The notes: generated by a model not told the origin, from the letters alone. 42,690 nt of DNA from Chitinophagaceae bacterium (GCA_025933935.1 JAICYZ010000005.1:1-42690); one strand, 5' to 3'. Positions 1 through 9,724 are shown, numbered from the stretch's first letter. Made by a program: numbers and translations.

Positions 1-804
1 TGTGTACTATGTAATACACATATTAAATGGCGCGCCCTTTCAAAAAGGGCCGATGCGCTTGGCTGCGATTTTATAGCCACCGGACATTATGCACAAATTC
101 ATCAGCACACAAACGGAAGATATTTTGTAAGAAAAGGAATTGACGAAACAAAAGATCAAAGCTATGTGCTGTGGGGATTACAGCAGGATTTATTGAGCCG
201 CACTTTGTTGCCACTTGGTACGTACCGTAAAACTGAAATCAGGCAGATGGCCATTGATTTTGGCTATCCTGAACTGGCTAAAAAGAATGAAAGCTATGAA
301 ATTTGTTTCGTGCCGGATAACGATTACCGCGGTTTTCTGAAAAGAAAAGTAGAAGGGCTGGAAGAAAGAGTTTCAGGTGGTTTTTTTGTCGATAAAAGCG
401 GCACAATTTTAGGACCGCATAAAGGTTATCCATTCTATACGGTTGGACAAAGAAAAGGGCTGGATATTGCTTTGGGAAAACCGGCTTTTGTAACCCAAAT
501 TATTCCTGAAACAAATACGATTGTTCTTGGAGATGAAGAAGATTTAAAAGGAAGTGAAATGACGGTAAAAGGTATCAACTGGATAAAATATGATGGCATT
601 TCTGAAGGCATGGAAGCACTTACAAAAATCAGGTATAAAGATAAAGGCGCACTTTCCAACTTATTTGCATACGAAAACGGGGTAAAAGTCCGTTTTTATG
701 AAAATGTAAAAGGAATAGCACCAGGACAAAGCGCTGTTTTTTATGAAGGCGATGATGTTATAGGTGGAGGAATTATTCAGAGAATACCAATGGTTGAAGG
801 GTAA
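1..804 (+). CDS. mnmA: tRNA-specific 2-thiouridylase MnmA, 3' part (5' end outside window)
   Basis: The open frame enters from the left edge and ends at TAA 802-804, so about 267 C-terminal residues are present and the N-terminal PP-loop ATP site is missing. MnmA uses ATP and a sulfur relay to make the 2-thio group of wobble uridine 34 in Lys, Glu and Gln tRNAs. Family marks visible: CVLCN at the very start (first active-site Cys), the ATGHYA motif, the DQSYVLW motif, and SYEICFVP, which holds the second catalytic Cys. After these come the central barrel (TVGQRKGL) and the C-terminal barrel ending in GGGIIQR. ATG 166 is internal and not the real start. The call is secure because several long motifs are collinear with the family. 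Confidence 0.96.
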   Translation, partial: CVLCNTHIKWRALSKRADALGCDFIATGHYAQIHQHTNGRYFVRKGIDETKDQSYVLWGLQQDLLSRTLLPLGTYRKTEIRQMAIDFGYPELAKKNESYEICFVPDNDYRGFLKRKVEGLEERVSGGFFVDKSGTILGPHKGYPFYTVGQRKGLDIALGKPAFVTQIIPETNTIVLGDEEDLKGSEMTVKGINWIKYDGISEGMEALTKIRYKDKGALSNLFAYENGVKVRFYENVKGIAPGQSAVFYEGDDVIGGGIIQRIPMVEG

Positions 805-827
805 ACTTTCCACCACGTCACGAAGAA

Positions 828-897
828 GGTTTAGGCTGTTTAGAGGCTTTAGTTCGTTTAAATAATTGCGTAAACCGTCTAAACCATTCCAAACAAG
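828..897. repeat. 9-nt-period array with inverted second half
   Basis: Between mnmA and the next gene, GTTTAG-like hexamers recur every 9 nt (829, 838, 847 as CTTTAG, 856 as GTTTAA). After about 10 nt the reverse complement recurs every 9 nt (TAAACC at 871 and 880, then CAAAC). Arms 828-843 and 870-885 match as an inverted repeat at 13 of 16 positions, so RNA could fold into a long imperfect hairpin. There is no T-run after it, so it is not a standard terminator. It belongs with the other short-period arrays in this window. Confidence 0.6.
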
Positions 898-935
898 CTC
901 TTTCGATCCTTTTCAAAAACATTTTACGACTCTTT

Positions 936-1676
936 ATGATCAAATACTTTATCGGTTCTTGCTTTATAGTTCTGCTACTGGCATCTTGTAAAAAAGAGGA
1001 TGCAAATTTCACTTCAGAATCTATTAATGATTACTTTCCCCTTCAGGTTGGAAAATATATTACTTACGACCTCGATTCAACGATCTTTTACCTGAACTTT
1101 GGAGTAAAAGCGGTTGAAGTTCATTACCAGGCACAATACCGGGTTGACAAGCAGGTTACAGATAATTTGGGCAGACAGGCGTATAATATCAGCCGCTGGT
1201 TACGTACCGATTCCACCCAATCGTGGCAAATTGATAATGTGTTTACAGCAGTTCCGACAAGTAAATCGCTTGAATACATCCAGGATAATCTCCGTTTCAT
1301 TAAACTGATGATGCCAATCAGGGAAGGTTTTTCATGGAAAGGGAATAGCTATTTGCCTTATGATCCGTATAGATCTTACGCTTTTGCAAATCCTACTTTC
1401 ACAGAGGATTGGGATTATATTTACCAAAATACAGATTCTCCATTGACTATCGGCAAGAATAATTTTCCAAATACAATCACTGTTTTTGAGATCGCTGATT
1501 CTTCTGGAAATCCGGTTACTGCCGGAACAGATTATGCCGAAAAAACTTATAGCATTGAAAAATATGCTAAGAATATTGGATTGATTTATAAAGATTTTAT
1601 TCATTGGGAATTTCAATCCGTAGATAATACTTACAAAGGATTCGGCGAAAGGCTTAGTATTATTGATCACAATTAA
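936..1676 (+). CDS. Putative lipoprotein of unknown function
   Basis: A 246-residue protein with a short hydrophobic N-terminus ending in the lipobox L-A-S-C (Cys18) and then KKED, so it is probably lipid-anchored in the periplasm or outer membrane. The mature part starts with NDYFPLQVGKYITYDLDS, a start I associate with Bacteroidota lipoproteins of unknown role, and is rich in Tyr, Asp and Thr as expected for a beta-rich secreted protein. I see no catalytic motif. The next gene on the same strand is an exported subtilase beginning about 60 nt downstream, so they may be co-transcribed. The start at ATG 936 is supported by the signal sequence directly after it. Confidence 0.7.
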   Translation: MIKYFIGSCFIVLLLASCKKEDANFTSESINDYFPLQVGKYITYDLDSTIFYLNFGVKAVEVHYQAQYRVDKQVTDNLGRQAYNISRWLRTDSTQSWQIDNVFTAVPTSKSLEYIQDNLRFIKLMMPIREGFSWKGNSYLPYDPYRSYAFANPTFTEDWDYIYQNTDSPLTIGKNNFPNTITVFEIADSSGNPVTAGTDYAEKTYSIEKYAKNIGLIYKDFIHWEFQSVDNTYKGFGERLSIIDHN

Positions 1677-1737
1677 TCCGAAACATTTAATTTGCCTTTA
1701 TGATAAAATTGAAATGGTTAAAATCACTTTTCGTTTT

Positions 1738-3435
1738 ATGATAAAGAAACTTTTATTGCTTTTACTGACAGCAAATTTTTCTCTGGGTGTTTCCGCCCAG
1801 TTTTCCAAATACATTGTAAAATTTAAGGACAAGAATGGTACTCCGTTTTCTATAAATAATCCCTCCGCATTTTTATCTGCAAAAGCGATTGCAAGAAGAG
1901 CAAAACAGCACATCGCTGTTGACGAAACAGACCTTCCTGTTGTGCCCCGTTATATTGATAGTGTTCAGTCAATAGGGGATGTTCGTGTACTTGATCAATC
2001 GAAATGGTTGAATCAAATATGTGTTGAAACTACTGATTCCGCTGCACTTCAGAAGATTAATACTTTTTCTTTTGTATTGAAAACACAACCGGTAAAGCGA
2101 ATAGCAAACAGTGTAAATGAGAGAGAGCATTTTTTTGCAAGAGATAAATTTAATGAACAGGTAAATACAATAAATTCTGTAATGACTCCGCCTGTTGCTG
2201 CCAATTATTATGCGTATGGAAATGCTTATGACCAGGTTCATATTCACAATGGAGAATATTTGCACAATAAAGGTTTTCATGGTGAAGGAATGCTGATTGC
2301 AATTATTGATGCAGGATTTTATCATTATAAATCATTGCCTGCTTTTGATAGTGTTAATATTAGAAACCAGGTAATTGATACACATGATTTTGTTGACAAT
2401 GAAAGTAGTGTAAACGAAGATAATGAGCATGGGATGATGTGTTTTTCAATCATTGCTGCTAACCTTCCAGGACAGCTAATTGGAACTTCTCCTAATGCTG
2501 ATTTTCTGCTTTACCGCTCTGAAGATGTTTCCTCAGAATCTCCGGTAGAAGAGCAGTACTGGATAGCGGCGGCCGAGCGGGCAGATAGTGCCGGCGCTGA
2601 TATAATTTCTACTTCTCTTGGTTACGATACATTCGATAATCCTGTTTTTGATTATGTATATGCCGATATGAACGGCCGCACTTCCATGATTGCGAAAGCT
2701 GCGACAATGGCTGCACGCAAAGGGATAATTGTATTAGCAGCAGCGGGAAATGAAGGAGATAACAACTGGCATTTTATTACTACACCTGCTGATGCAGATA
2801 GCATCCTTGCAGTTGGTGCAGTAAATGCTTCAGGCACGCCCGCCGGTTTTAGTAGCTATGGCCCTTCCAGCGATGGAAGAGTAAAACCGGATGTCGCTTC
2901 TGTTGGATCGGGGACGGCAATTTCATCTACAACAGGAGCCGTTGTTTCGGGAAATGGTACTTCATTTGCCACACCAAATTTAGCCGGATTGGTTACCTGT
3001 TTATGGCAGGCATTTCCCGAATTTTCAAACATGGAAATAATTAAAGCTGTTGAAAAAAGCAGCAGTATTTTCGACAATCCTGATAACCGGATCGGGTATG
3101 GAATTCCTGATTTTAAAAAGGCTTATGATGATCTTTTACAACAAAGGATTGTAAAAAACGCGCCTGCCATTTTAGGAAGTAATTTTATAAAAGTTTACCC
3201 AAATCCTTTTAAAAATAATTTTACGTTATTAATAAAGCCACAACGAACAGCAACAGCTACCTTCACTCTTTTTGATGCTTTAGGACGACTGTATTTTTCA
3301 AAACGGATTGAGGTAAAAGAAAATGTTATTCAGCTAATCGATTTCAATGCGATAAAACCCCTCGAAAACGGAATGTATATTTTGAAATTCACGGATGGGA
3401 AAAGTAAAGAAAGTTTTAAATTGATCGTGCAATAG
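1738..3435 (+). CDS. S8 family (subtilisin-like) serine peptidase with T9SS sorting domain
   Basis: A secreted serine endopeptidase of 565 residues. From ATG 1738 the protein begins with a signal peptide (MIKKLLLLLL...GVSAQ). A longer frame from TTG 1663 would put 25 unrelated residues before it and overlap the upstream gene, so 1738 is preferred; ATG 1714 is possible. An inhibitor-like propeptide fills roughly residues 25-170. The catalytic triad is visible: Asp191 in IIDAGFYH, His231 in NEHGMM and Ser409 in GTSFATP, with oxyanion Asn338 in AAAGNEG. Residues about 485-565 (KVYPNPFKNNF ... GMYILKF) match a type A T9SS C-terminal sorting domain, so the enzyme should cross the outer membrane by type IX secretion and stay cell-attached or be released. 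The natural substrate is unknown. Confidence 0.93.
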   Translation: MIKKLLLLLLTANFSLGVSAQFSKYIVKFKDKNGTPFSINNPSAFLSAKAIARRAKQHIAVDETDLPVVPRYIDSVQSIGDVRVLDQSKWLNQICVETTDSAALQKINTFSFVLKTQPVKRIANSVNEREHFFARDKFNEQVNTINSVMTPPVAANYYAYGNAYDQVHIHNGEYLHNKGFHGEGMLIAIIDAGFYHYKSLPAFDSVNIRNQVIDTHDFVDNESSVNEDNEHGMMCFSIIAANLPGQLIGTSPNADFLLYRSEDVSSESPVEEQYWIAAAERADSAGADIISTSLGYDTFDNPVFDYVYADMNGRTSMIAKAATMAARKGIIVLAAAGNEGDNNWHFITTPADADSILAVGAVNASGTPAGFSSYGPSSDGRVKPDVASVGSGTAISSTTGAVVSGNGTSFATPNLAGLVTCLWQAFPEFSNMEIIKAVEKSSSIFDNPDNRIGYGIPDFKKAYDDLLQQRIVKNAPAILGSNFIKVYPNPFKNNFTLLIKPQRTATATFTLFDALGRLYFSKRIEVKENVIQLIDFNAIKPLENGMYILKFTDGKSKESFKLIVQ

Positions 3436-3500
3436 GAGTTTCCCTTTCGGAACGCATTCTTCCAATTTGGCAGCAGCGAAGCAATAAATAAATGGATTTC

Positions 3501-4718
3501 TTATTCCGCAAAAGTTTTTTTAAACAAAGCAACAAACAACGTGTCTGCTTCCATTTCATAACCTTTCAGGTATTGACTTTTTATAAGTTGCAGGTTTAGA
3601 TTTCTTTGAATAAAATCGACATTTTCTTCATTTTCTTTTTTAAACACGGAACAGGTTATATAAAGCAGATAACCATTTGCTTTCAAAAATTCAATTGCAT
3701 GCGAAACTATTTTTTGTTGGAGAGTGGCATATTCTTTTATCTTTTTTTCTGAAAAAAAATGCAATTGTTCCGGCGTTCTTGCCCAAGTGCCTGAGCCGGA
3801 ACAAGGAACATCTGCAATGATCACATCCTGCTTTTCCAAAATACTTCGTTGTGGAAGAGAAATGGAAAGATCGGAAACAAAAGACTGATAATTTTTAATG
3901 CCAGCTTTTGTAAACCGCTTTTTCAAATTCTCTAAGATATTTTTACGTGTGTCGCTTACCGTTAGTTCAATATTTTTATATAAATCAAACGCTAAAATAG
4001 ATTTCCCACCACTGGCGGCGCAGCAATCCCAAAGGGAAATATCTGATATCTCATCTTTCATGTGTGATGTTAAAAGATTCAGCGTTTGTTGCGAGTTATA
4101 GTCCTGTATCACCGCTTCTCGGTCTTTTGTAATTATATCGCTTACTTTTTGATTGTTAGAAAAAGCAAGAGCGTTTTGTGTTATTTTTTCAAAAGAAATT
4201 TGCGCTGATTTTAATTTATCAAAAACAATATTTCGATATCCAGGCCTTATCCGGATAAACAGTTTTGGCTGAATTAAAAATGATAAACAGAAATCTTCAA
4301 TATTTATTTGGTTACTGACTTCTTCCCGGCAAGGAAAAATTTTTTCAATAGAAAACTTTTCTTTTACCATTTCTATTTTTGAAGAAATATCCAAATCTAT
4401 TTGATCATTCCAGTGAGGTCCTAATTTCCCAAGAAAAGCTGAAGGCTTTTTTTCAACAAGAAAAGTTGCTAACAGTAATTTTTCATCAATAGAAATTTCA
4501 GAACTAACGCCAAAGCCTACACGAAAATAGTCATAGCAAAGAGAAGTGATTTGTTTCCTGTCTTTGGAACCGTGTTTTTTATTTGCAGAAAAATATTTTT
4601 TTAAATAAAGATGAAAAGGTTCGGCGCCATTATATTCATTAAGAATTGACTTCGCATAATTCAAATACCGGTGAACATGTGTTCCATTATTATAGGAAGA
4701 TGCTTCACCGTTTTTCAT
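3501..4718 (-). CDS. RsmB/NOP family RNA (cytosine-5-)-methyltransferase
   Basis: A 405-residue class I SAM-dependent RNA m5C methyltransferase. The C-terminal half shows the SAM-binding segment WDCCAASGGKS, motif IV with the proton-shuttling Cys (ADVPCSGSG) and motif VI with the nucleophilic Cys (ITCSVFKKENEENV). The N-terminal ~150 residues are Lys-rich and helical and could be a NusB-like or substrate-binding region, as in RsmB, which methylates C967 of 16S rRNA; the exact RNA target cannot be read from sequence. The gene starts 27 nt after the stop of sucB on the same strand and is probably transcribed with it. It converges on the subtilase gene with about 65 nt between the stops. Confidence 0.9.
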   Translation of the reverse strand: MKNGEASSYNNGTHVHRYLNYAKSILNEYNGAEPFHLYLKKYFSANKKHGSKDRKQITSLCYDYFRVGFGVSSEISIDEKLLLATFLVEKKPSAFLGKLGPHWNDQIDLDISSKIEMVKEKFSIEKIFPCREEVSNQINIEDFCLSFLIQPKLFIRIRPGYRNIVFDKLKSAQISFEKITQNALAFSNNQKVSDIITKDREAVIQDYNSQQTLNLLTSHMKDEISDISLWDCCAASGGKSILAFDLYKNIELTVSDTRKNILENLKKRFTKAGIKNYQSFVSDLSISLPQRSILEKQDVIIADVPCSGSGTWARTPEQLHFFSEKKIKEYATLQQKIVSHAIEFLKANGYLLYITCSVFKKENEENVDFIQRNLNLQLIKSQYLKGYEMEADTLFVALFKKTFAE

Positions 4719-4745
4719 AAATAAAAATAATTTCTTCTTTGCACC

Positions 4746-6011
4746 TTAAAGCTGAAGAAGCGCTTTGACAGGATCTTTGCCGAATAAAAGCTGTTCGGGG
4801 TTTTCGAGCATTTGTTTTACTCTTACTAAAAAGCTAACTGATTCGCGGCCATCGATCAAACGATGATCATAGCTCAATGCGACATACATCATCGGCTTTA
4901 TTACGACCTGGCCTTTTACAGCAACGGGACGCTCGACAATATTGTGCATGCCAAGAATTGCGCTCTGAGGAATATTAATGATTGGGGTGCTCAACAAGGA
5001 ACCGAAAACTCCCCCATTGGTAATGGTAAATGTACCTCCCGTCATTTCTTCGATCGTTAGTTTGCTATCTCTTGCTTTTGCTGCAAGTTGCGCTACTTCT
5101 TTTTCAATCTCTGCCATGCTCAGGCTTTCTGCATTTCTAATCACCGGTACCACCAGTCCTTTTGGAGAAGAAACAGCAATCGAGATATCGCAATATTCAT
5201 GATAGATAATATTTTCCCCATCAATTTGAGCATTGACTGTTGGCCATTCCTGAAGAGCAAAACAAACTGCTTTCGTAAAGAAACTCATGAATCCAAGATT
5301 CACTTCGTGGTTTTTTTTAAAAGTTTCCTTATACTTCGCTCTAAGGTCCATAATTGCACTCATATCCACTTCATTGAAAGTGGTGAGCATCGCTGTACTG
5401 TTTTTTGCTTCCACCAATCTGCGGCTGATCGTGCGGCGCAGGTTGCTCATTTTCTGGCTCTTTTCCTCCCTGCTGAAAAGTTCTTTTCCAATTGCTCTTC
5501 CCGGATGGGCAAGTGCATCCAGCACATCGTGCTTCATTATTTTTCCATGAGAACCAGTTGGAGTAACTTTTGAAACATCAATTTTTTTATCGGCCAATAT
5601 TGCGGCAGCTACAGGAGTAGCTTTTATATCTTCTTTTTTGCGTGGCTGATTTTCTTCCGGTGTAATTACTTTTGGCTCTTTTACTTCCGGAGCTTCCTGT
5701 TTCGCTTGCGGCTTCGCTGTTTCAGCTTTTGGAGTTTCAGCTTTTGGAGTTTCAACTTTCCCGGCAGGCTTTTCAGCAGTATCATCAATCGTGCAAACTA
5801 CATCTCCAATTTGTAAAGTATCATCTTCTTTGGCAATCGTATGTAAAATTCCCGCTTTCTCTGCATTAATTTCAAAGGTCGCTTTTTCGCTTTCCAACTC
5901 GGCAATTACTTCATCCCGGTCAACCCATTCACCATCTTTTTTGATCCATTTTGTAAGCGTTACTTCACTGATACTTTCGCCAACCGGCGGCACTTTTATT
6001 TCTACTGACAT
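4746..6011 (-). CDS. sucB: 2-oxoglutarate dehydrogenase E2, dihydrolipoyllysine succinyltransferase
   Basis: A 421-residue E2 core subunit that moves the succinyl group from lipoyl to CoA in the TCA cycle. Domains in order: one lipoyl domain (residues 1-75, lipoyl-Lys43 in ESEKATFEI), a Pro/Ala/Lys/Glu linker about 80-125 with a repeated ETPKA unit, an E3/E1-binding domain about 128-166 ([12 protein letters not shown] ... [11 protein letters not shown]), and the acyltransferase domain from about 185 with catalytic His383 and Asp387 in [15 protein letters not shown] at the lipoyl site and LIDGRE in the active site fit succinyltransferase better than acetyltransferase, and sucA lies upstream on the same strand. 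A good promoter sits directly upstream (6031-6060), so sucB can be transcribed without sucA. Confidence 0.95.
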   Translation of the reverse strand: MSVEIKVPPVGESISEVTLTKWIKKDGEWVDRDEVIAELESEKATFEINAEKAGILHTIAKEDDTLQIGDVVCTIDDTAEKPAGKVETPKAETPKAETAKPQAKQEAPEVKEPKVITPEENQPRKKEDIKATPVAAAILADKKIDVSKVTPTGSHGKIMKHDVLDALAHPGRAIGKELFSREEKSQKMSNLRRTISRRLVEAKNSTAMLTTFNEVDMSAIMDLRAKYKETFKKNHEVNLGFMSFFTKAVCFALQEWPTVNAQIDGENIIYHEYCDISIAVSSPKGLVVPVIRNAESLSMAEIEKEVAQLAAKARDSKLTIEEMTGGTFTITNGGVFGSLLSTPIINIPQSAILGMHNIVERPVAVKGQVVIKPMMYVALSYDHRLIDGRESVSFLVRVKQMLENPEQLLFGKDPVKALLQL

Positions 6012-6030
6012 GAATTTTTTTTAAGAGTTA

Positions 6031-6060
6031 CAAACCTACGGTAAATTGAGAAATGAACAA
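6031..6060 (-). promoter_or_regulatory. Bacteroidota-type promoter of sucB
   Basis: On the minus strand TAGGTTTG (6038-6031) matches the -7 consensus TAnnTTTG, and TTG (6060-6058) lies 19 nt further upstream as the -33 element. The predicted transcript start falls near 6024, giving a leader of about 13 nt. The rest of the 296-nt sucA-sucB gap (6061-6307) shows nothing I can name. Confidence 0.65.
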
Positions 6061-6307
6061 AAAGCAATGGAACTGAAAGGATTTTTGTTTTGATTAGGAG
6101 TATAAAAAAGTAATTTCTCATTCATTGCTCATATTCGGCAGCGAACGAACAAATACGTTTGATTAAAATTCTCTTTGAAAACATTTTTTTAAAAATCAAA
6201 TTCAAAGATGATCAATAAAAACAATGAAATCTGCGGATCGGGAAAATTAGAAACCGTCATTGCAGTAAACAAGAAAATAAGTTGAATTCGTCTTTCTTTT
6301 ATAACTT

Positions 6308-9064
6308 TTAGATAGAAAATGCTGTATCCAAAATTTCCTTCTGTTCTTCTGCGTGTACTTTGGAAAAGCCTGTTGCAGTAGCTGCGCTTGGCTGACGACT
6401 AATTACACCAAAATTAATCGTTGTGAGATTCATTCTAAGGAATGAAGCTGCACCCATATTCAATGGCTCTTCCTGAACCCAATACCAGATCGCTTTTTTA
6501 TATTTTTTGTATAAAGCATCCAATTGATCGAAAGGCAATGGATACAATTGTTCCATTCTGATGATGGCAAGATCCTTACGGTTTTCTTTTTCTCTTTTTT
6601 CATCCAGATCAAAATATATTTTCCCGGAGCAAAGCAATACTTTGGTAATGTTTTCAGCATCTGGAACCTTTTCATCATCCATTACTTCTTTAAAACCGCC
6701 CGTTGTAAACTCTTCTATCTTGCTATAACTTCCCGGATGACGCAGGTTTGCTTTCGGTGAAAAATTAATCAAGGGTTTTCTAAAAGGCCATGCAAGTTGT
6801 CTTCTTAAAGCATGGAAAAAATTCGCAGCAGTAGTAATATTTGTTACTACCATATTCAATTCAGCACACATCTGTAAAAAACGTTCCATTCTTCCGCTGC
6901 TGTGTTCCGGTCCCTGCCCTTCGTACCCATGTGGCAATAATAAAACAATGCCATTCATGCGATGCCACTTTTGTTCCGAGCAGGAAATAAACTGATCGGT
7001 AATTGTTTGAGCGCCATTTGCAAAATCACCAAATTGCGCTTCCCACAAAACCAAATTGTTTGGATTGGCCATTGCGTAGCCATATTCAAAACCGAGAACC
7101 GCATATTCGCTCAATAATGAATTCCATATTCTTAACAAACCTTGCTTATCAGAAATCCGGCTCAAACGATTGTAAAATTCATCTGTTTTTTCATCTCTCA
7201 CCACTGCGTGCCTGTGACTGAAAGTACCACGCCGAACATCCTGCCCGCTCATTCTCACATCTTTACCTTCATTCAGAATACTTGCATAAGCAAGCAATTC
7301 GCCCGTTGCCCAATCAAATTTTCCTTCTGTTTCATACAGGTGAATTTTATCCTGAAGGATTTTCTTAATCTTTTTTAACGGTGTAAAATCTTCCGGGAGC
7401 GTCATGATGGCATGAAACAATTTTTCAATTTCCGATTTTGGAACAGCAGTCACCGGAGAATGATTAAAATCCCCGGGAGTAGCTTTTCTAAGACTTTGCC
7501 ACCACAATTCCGGTTTTTGATAACTATACGGAAGTGGGTTTTGTTTCAGTTCGTCTAACCTTGCCTGCAAATCGCTCCAGAATTTTTCCTCCATTTCTTT
7601 AGCAAGCCCGGCTGTTTTTTCATCACCATGCTTCATTAACCAACTCACGTATACCTCACGTGGATTTGGTTGTTTATCAATAAGTGCATATAAACCCGGC
7701 TGAGTAAATTTCGGATCATCGCCTTCGTTGTGGCCATGACGCCGATAACAAACCATGTCAATAAAAATATCTGTATTAAATTTCTGCCTGTAGAGCATCG
7801 CGATTTGCGAAACTTTTACCACGGCTTCTGCATCATCGCCATTTACATGAAATACCGGCGCTTTAATGGCGGCAGCGACAGAAGTACAATAATCGGAAGT
7901 GCGCGCATCGTCAAAATCGGTTGTAAATCCTATCTGGTTGTTGATTACAAAATGAAGAGTTCCACCCGTACAAAATCCACGAAGCCCACTCATTTGCAAA
8001 ACTTCATAAATAATTCCTTGTCCGGCAAGGGAAGAATCTCCATGCAATAAGATAGGAAGAATTTTATCATAATCGCTGTTGTAAATCACATCAGCTTTGC
8101 TTCTTGCAAATCCTAACACCACCGGATCTACCGCTTCGAGGTGGGAGGGATTGGGGCTCATTTTTAAATGAACCAGTTTCCCGGCAGGAGTTTCAACATC
8201 ACTGCTAAAACCTTTGTGATATTTCACGTCGCCACTTCCCATTGTAGAATCCGTTGGCGTATTTCCTTCAAATTCTGTAAAAATCTGTTCGTACGTTTTG
8301 CCCAGAATATTTGCAAGCACATTCAATCTTCCGCGATGTGCCATGCCGATTACCACTTCCTGCACTTCATTTTCTGCGGCTGTATTGATGATCGCGTCCA
8401 ATGCTGCAATCGTACTTTCGCCGCCTTCCAATGAAAATCTTTTCTGCCCGATATATTTCGTTTGAAGGAATTTTTCAAACATCACGCCTTCGTTCAATTT
8501 TTCAAGTATTCGTCTTTTTTGCTGAAGAGGTACAGGTTCCTGCAATGTTTTTTCAGCGGCATTAATGATCCAATCAATTTTTTCAGGATCATTAAGTGAG
8601 CTAAATTCAACCCCTACAGATTCTGTATAACATTTCTTTAAATGATTAACAATTTTTTCGAGAGTGGCTGTACCCAATCCAGCAAATTTGCCTGCTACAA
8701 ATTCTGTTTGAAGATCGTTGTCATTAAGGCCAAAATAAGACAAAGCAAGATTTGCATGCCGGTCTTTTCTTTCCCTTATGGGATTTGTTTTTGCGATGAG
8801 ATGCCCTTTTTTGCGATAAGCCAGGATGAGCTGATAAACTCCGAATTCTTTATCGAGATTGGTAACCGAGAAAGCGGTTGAAACGGTAGATGTGGCTGCT
8901 TCTGGTGTTTTAGCATGACCGTTTTGATTCGAGAGAGCGAAATCAAATCCTTCAAAAAATTTTCTGAGATCTATATCTACGCTTTCGGGGTTCTTTTTAA
9001 AATCTGTGTATAAGTTTTCAATATATGACGGATGCGAATTGGTAATATAAGAGAAATCTTTCAT
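6308..9064 (-). CDS. sucA: 2-oxoglutarate dehydrogenase E1 component
   Basis: A 918-residue thiamine-diphosphate enzyme that decarboxylates 2-oxoglutarate and passes the succinyl group to the E2 lipoyl arm; its length is close to E. coli SucA (933). The N-terminal helix typical of E1o is present (PSYIENLYTDFKKNP), followed by MAHRGRLNVLANIL, HGDSSLAGQG, INNQIGFTT and HVNGDDAEAVV, which make up the substrate, ThDP and Mg sites. The pyrimidine-binding C-terminal half contains QFGDFANGAQ and LLPHGYEGQGPEHSS. The last residues do not extend beyond the family's usual end. sucB follows on the same strand after 296 nt. E3 (lpd) is not in the window. Start ATG 9064 gives the conserved N-terminal segment with little excess. 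Confidence 0.97.
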   Translation of the reverse strand: MKDFSYITNSHPSYIENLYTDFKKNPESVDIDLRKFFEGFDFALSNQNGHAKTPEAATSTVSTAFSVTNLDKEFGVYQLILAYRKKGHLIAKTNPIRERKDRHANLALSYFGLNDNDLQTEFVAGKFAGLGTATLEKIVNHLKKCYTESVGVEFSSLNDPEKIDWIINAAEKTLQEPVPLQQKRRILEKLNEGVMFEKFLQTKYIGQKRFSLEGGESTIAALDAIINTAAENEVQEVVIGMAHRGRLNVLANILGKTYEQIFTEFEGNTPTDSTMGSGDVKYHKGFSSDVETPAGKLVHLKMSPNPSHLEAVDPVVLGFARSKADVIYNSDYDKILPILLHGDSSLAGQGIIYEVLQMSGLRGFCTGGTLHFVINNQIGFTTDFDDARTSDYCTSVAAAIKAPVFHVNGDDAEAVVKVSQIAMLYRQKFNTDIFIDMVCYRRHGHNEGDDPKFTQPGLYALIDKQPNPREVYVSWLMKHGDEKTAGLAKEMEEKFWSDLQARLDELKQNPLPYSYQKPELWWQSLRKATPGDFNHSPVTAVPKSEIEKLFHAIMTLPEDFTPLKKIKKILQDKIHLYETEGKFDWATGELLAYASILNEGKDVRMSGQDVRRGTFSHRHAVVRDEKTDEFYNRLSRISDKQGLLRIWNSLLSEYAVLGFEYGYAMANPNNLVLWEAQFGDFANGAQTITDQFISCSEQKWHRMNGIVLLLPHGYEGQGPEHSSGRMERFLQMCAELNMVVTNITTAANFFHALRRQLAWPFRKPLINFSPKANLRHPGSYSKIEEFTTGGFKEVMDDEKVPDAENITKVLLCSGKIYFDLDEKREKENRKDLAIIRMEQLYPLPFDQLDALYKKYKKAIWYWVQEEPLNMGAASFLRMNLTTINFGVISRQPSAATATGFSKVHAEEQKEILDTAFSI

Positions 9065-9371
9065 GATTAAAAGAAAATTTTGCTATTTTTCTCTTGAAAA
9101 ATGATTTTCAGGAGACTGGATGTTTAAACTGACCTAAAATTTTTACTGCAAATATCGTGAGTTTTATTAAGATAAATTTATAATAAAAGGAACATTATCA
9201 ATTAATTTGGAAACGAAACAGACAAATAAAGATTTGTTTTAAACGGAATTTACGCAGTCAAAATTGCCAGGATGTTTTTTTTATTTCATCTAAATGCAGC
9301 AATAAAAAAATTGAAAAGCATGTTTTTTTCTCAAGAATATCGTTATCTTTGCAGCCCAAAAAATTTATTTA
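9065..9371. other. Divergent intergenic region between sucA and rpsT
   Basis: This 307-nt A+T-rich region separates the divergent starts of sucA (-) and rpsT (+). The rpsT -7 box is at 9344-9351. I found no clear TAnnTTTG element with a spaced TTG for sucA, no conserved RNA fold and no convincing small ORF. Confidence 0.6.
9344..9351 (+). promoter_or_regulatory. -7 element of the rpsT promoter
   Basis: TATCTTTG exactly matches the Bacteroidota sigma-ABfr/RpoD -7 consensus TAnnTTTG. The transcript would start near 9358 and leave a leader of only about 14 nt before ATG 9372. No TTG occurs at the usual 19-21 nt upstream; the nearest is about 30 nt away. Confidence 0.6.
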
Positions 9372-9629
9372 ATGGCAAACCATTCAGCAACCAGGAAAAG
9401 TGTTCGTAAATCAGCAAAGCGCAATGAGCGCAACCGTTACCAGGGGAAAACCACTCGTAATGCGATTCGCGATTTTAAAGTGATAGATGTAAAAGCAACG
9501 GCTTTGGAAAGTTTGCCAGAACTTTCTTCTAAGATTGACAAGCTTGCAAAAAGAGGAATAATACATAAAAACAAAGCTGCTAATTTAAAAAGCAAATTGA
9601 CGAAAGGGATACAAACACTTTCTAAATAA
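9372..9629 (+). CDS. rpsT: 30S ribosomal protein S20
   Basis: An 85-residue, strongly basic all-helical protein that binds 16S rRNA early in 30S assembly. The start MANHSATRKSVRKSAKRNERN and the later HKNKAANLKSKLTK are diagnostic of bS20, and the length fits the family. It is a single-gene unit: consensus -7 box just upstream and a hairpin terminator 24 nt after the stop. S20 is often autoregulated in other bacteria, but the very short leader here leaves little room for an RNA control element. Confidence 0.98.
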   Translation: MANHSATRKSVRKSAKRNERNRYQGKTTRNAIRDFKVIDVKATALESLPELSSKIDKLAKRGIIHKNKAANLKSKLTKGIQTLSK

Positions 9630-9652
9630 TATTTTTCCTGTTCAACTTATTG

Positions 9653-9679
9653 ACCCGCAACGTTTGTTGGCGGGTTTTT
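9653..9679 (+). terminator. Rho-independent terminator of rpsT
   Basis: Stem ACCCGC-AAC (9653-9661), loop GTTT, return arm GTTGGCGGGT (9666-9675) with one bulged base, then a T-run at 9675-9679. Confidence 0.8.
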
Positions 9680-9724
9680 AATTTTATAAAGTTTCATGCT
9701 TTTTTAGAGCTCGAAATCTGATGC

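Noticed and set aside
828-897. Inverted 9-nt repeat as a CRISPR array or rho-independent terminator
   Set aside because: There are no spacers of constant length, no cas genes and no T-run after the hairpin.
1663-1737. N-terminal extension of the subtilase from TTG 1663
   Set aside because: It precedes a complete signal peptide and overlaps the upstream gene; ATG 1738 is the better start.
5720-5762. 15-nt repeat in the sucB linker as another array
   Set aside because: It encodes the ETPKA linker repeat normal for E2 proteins and has a period of 15, so selection on the linker explains it.
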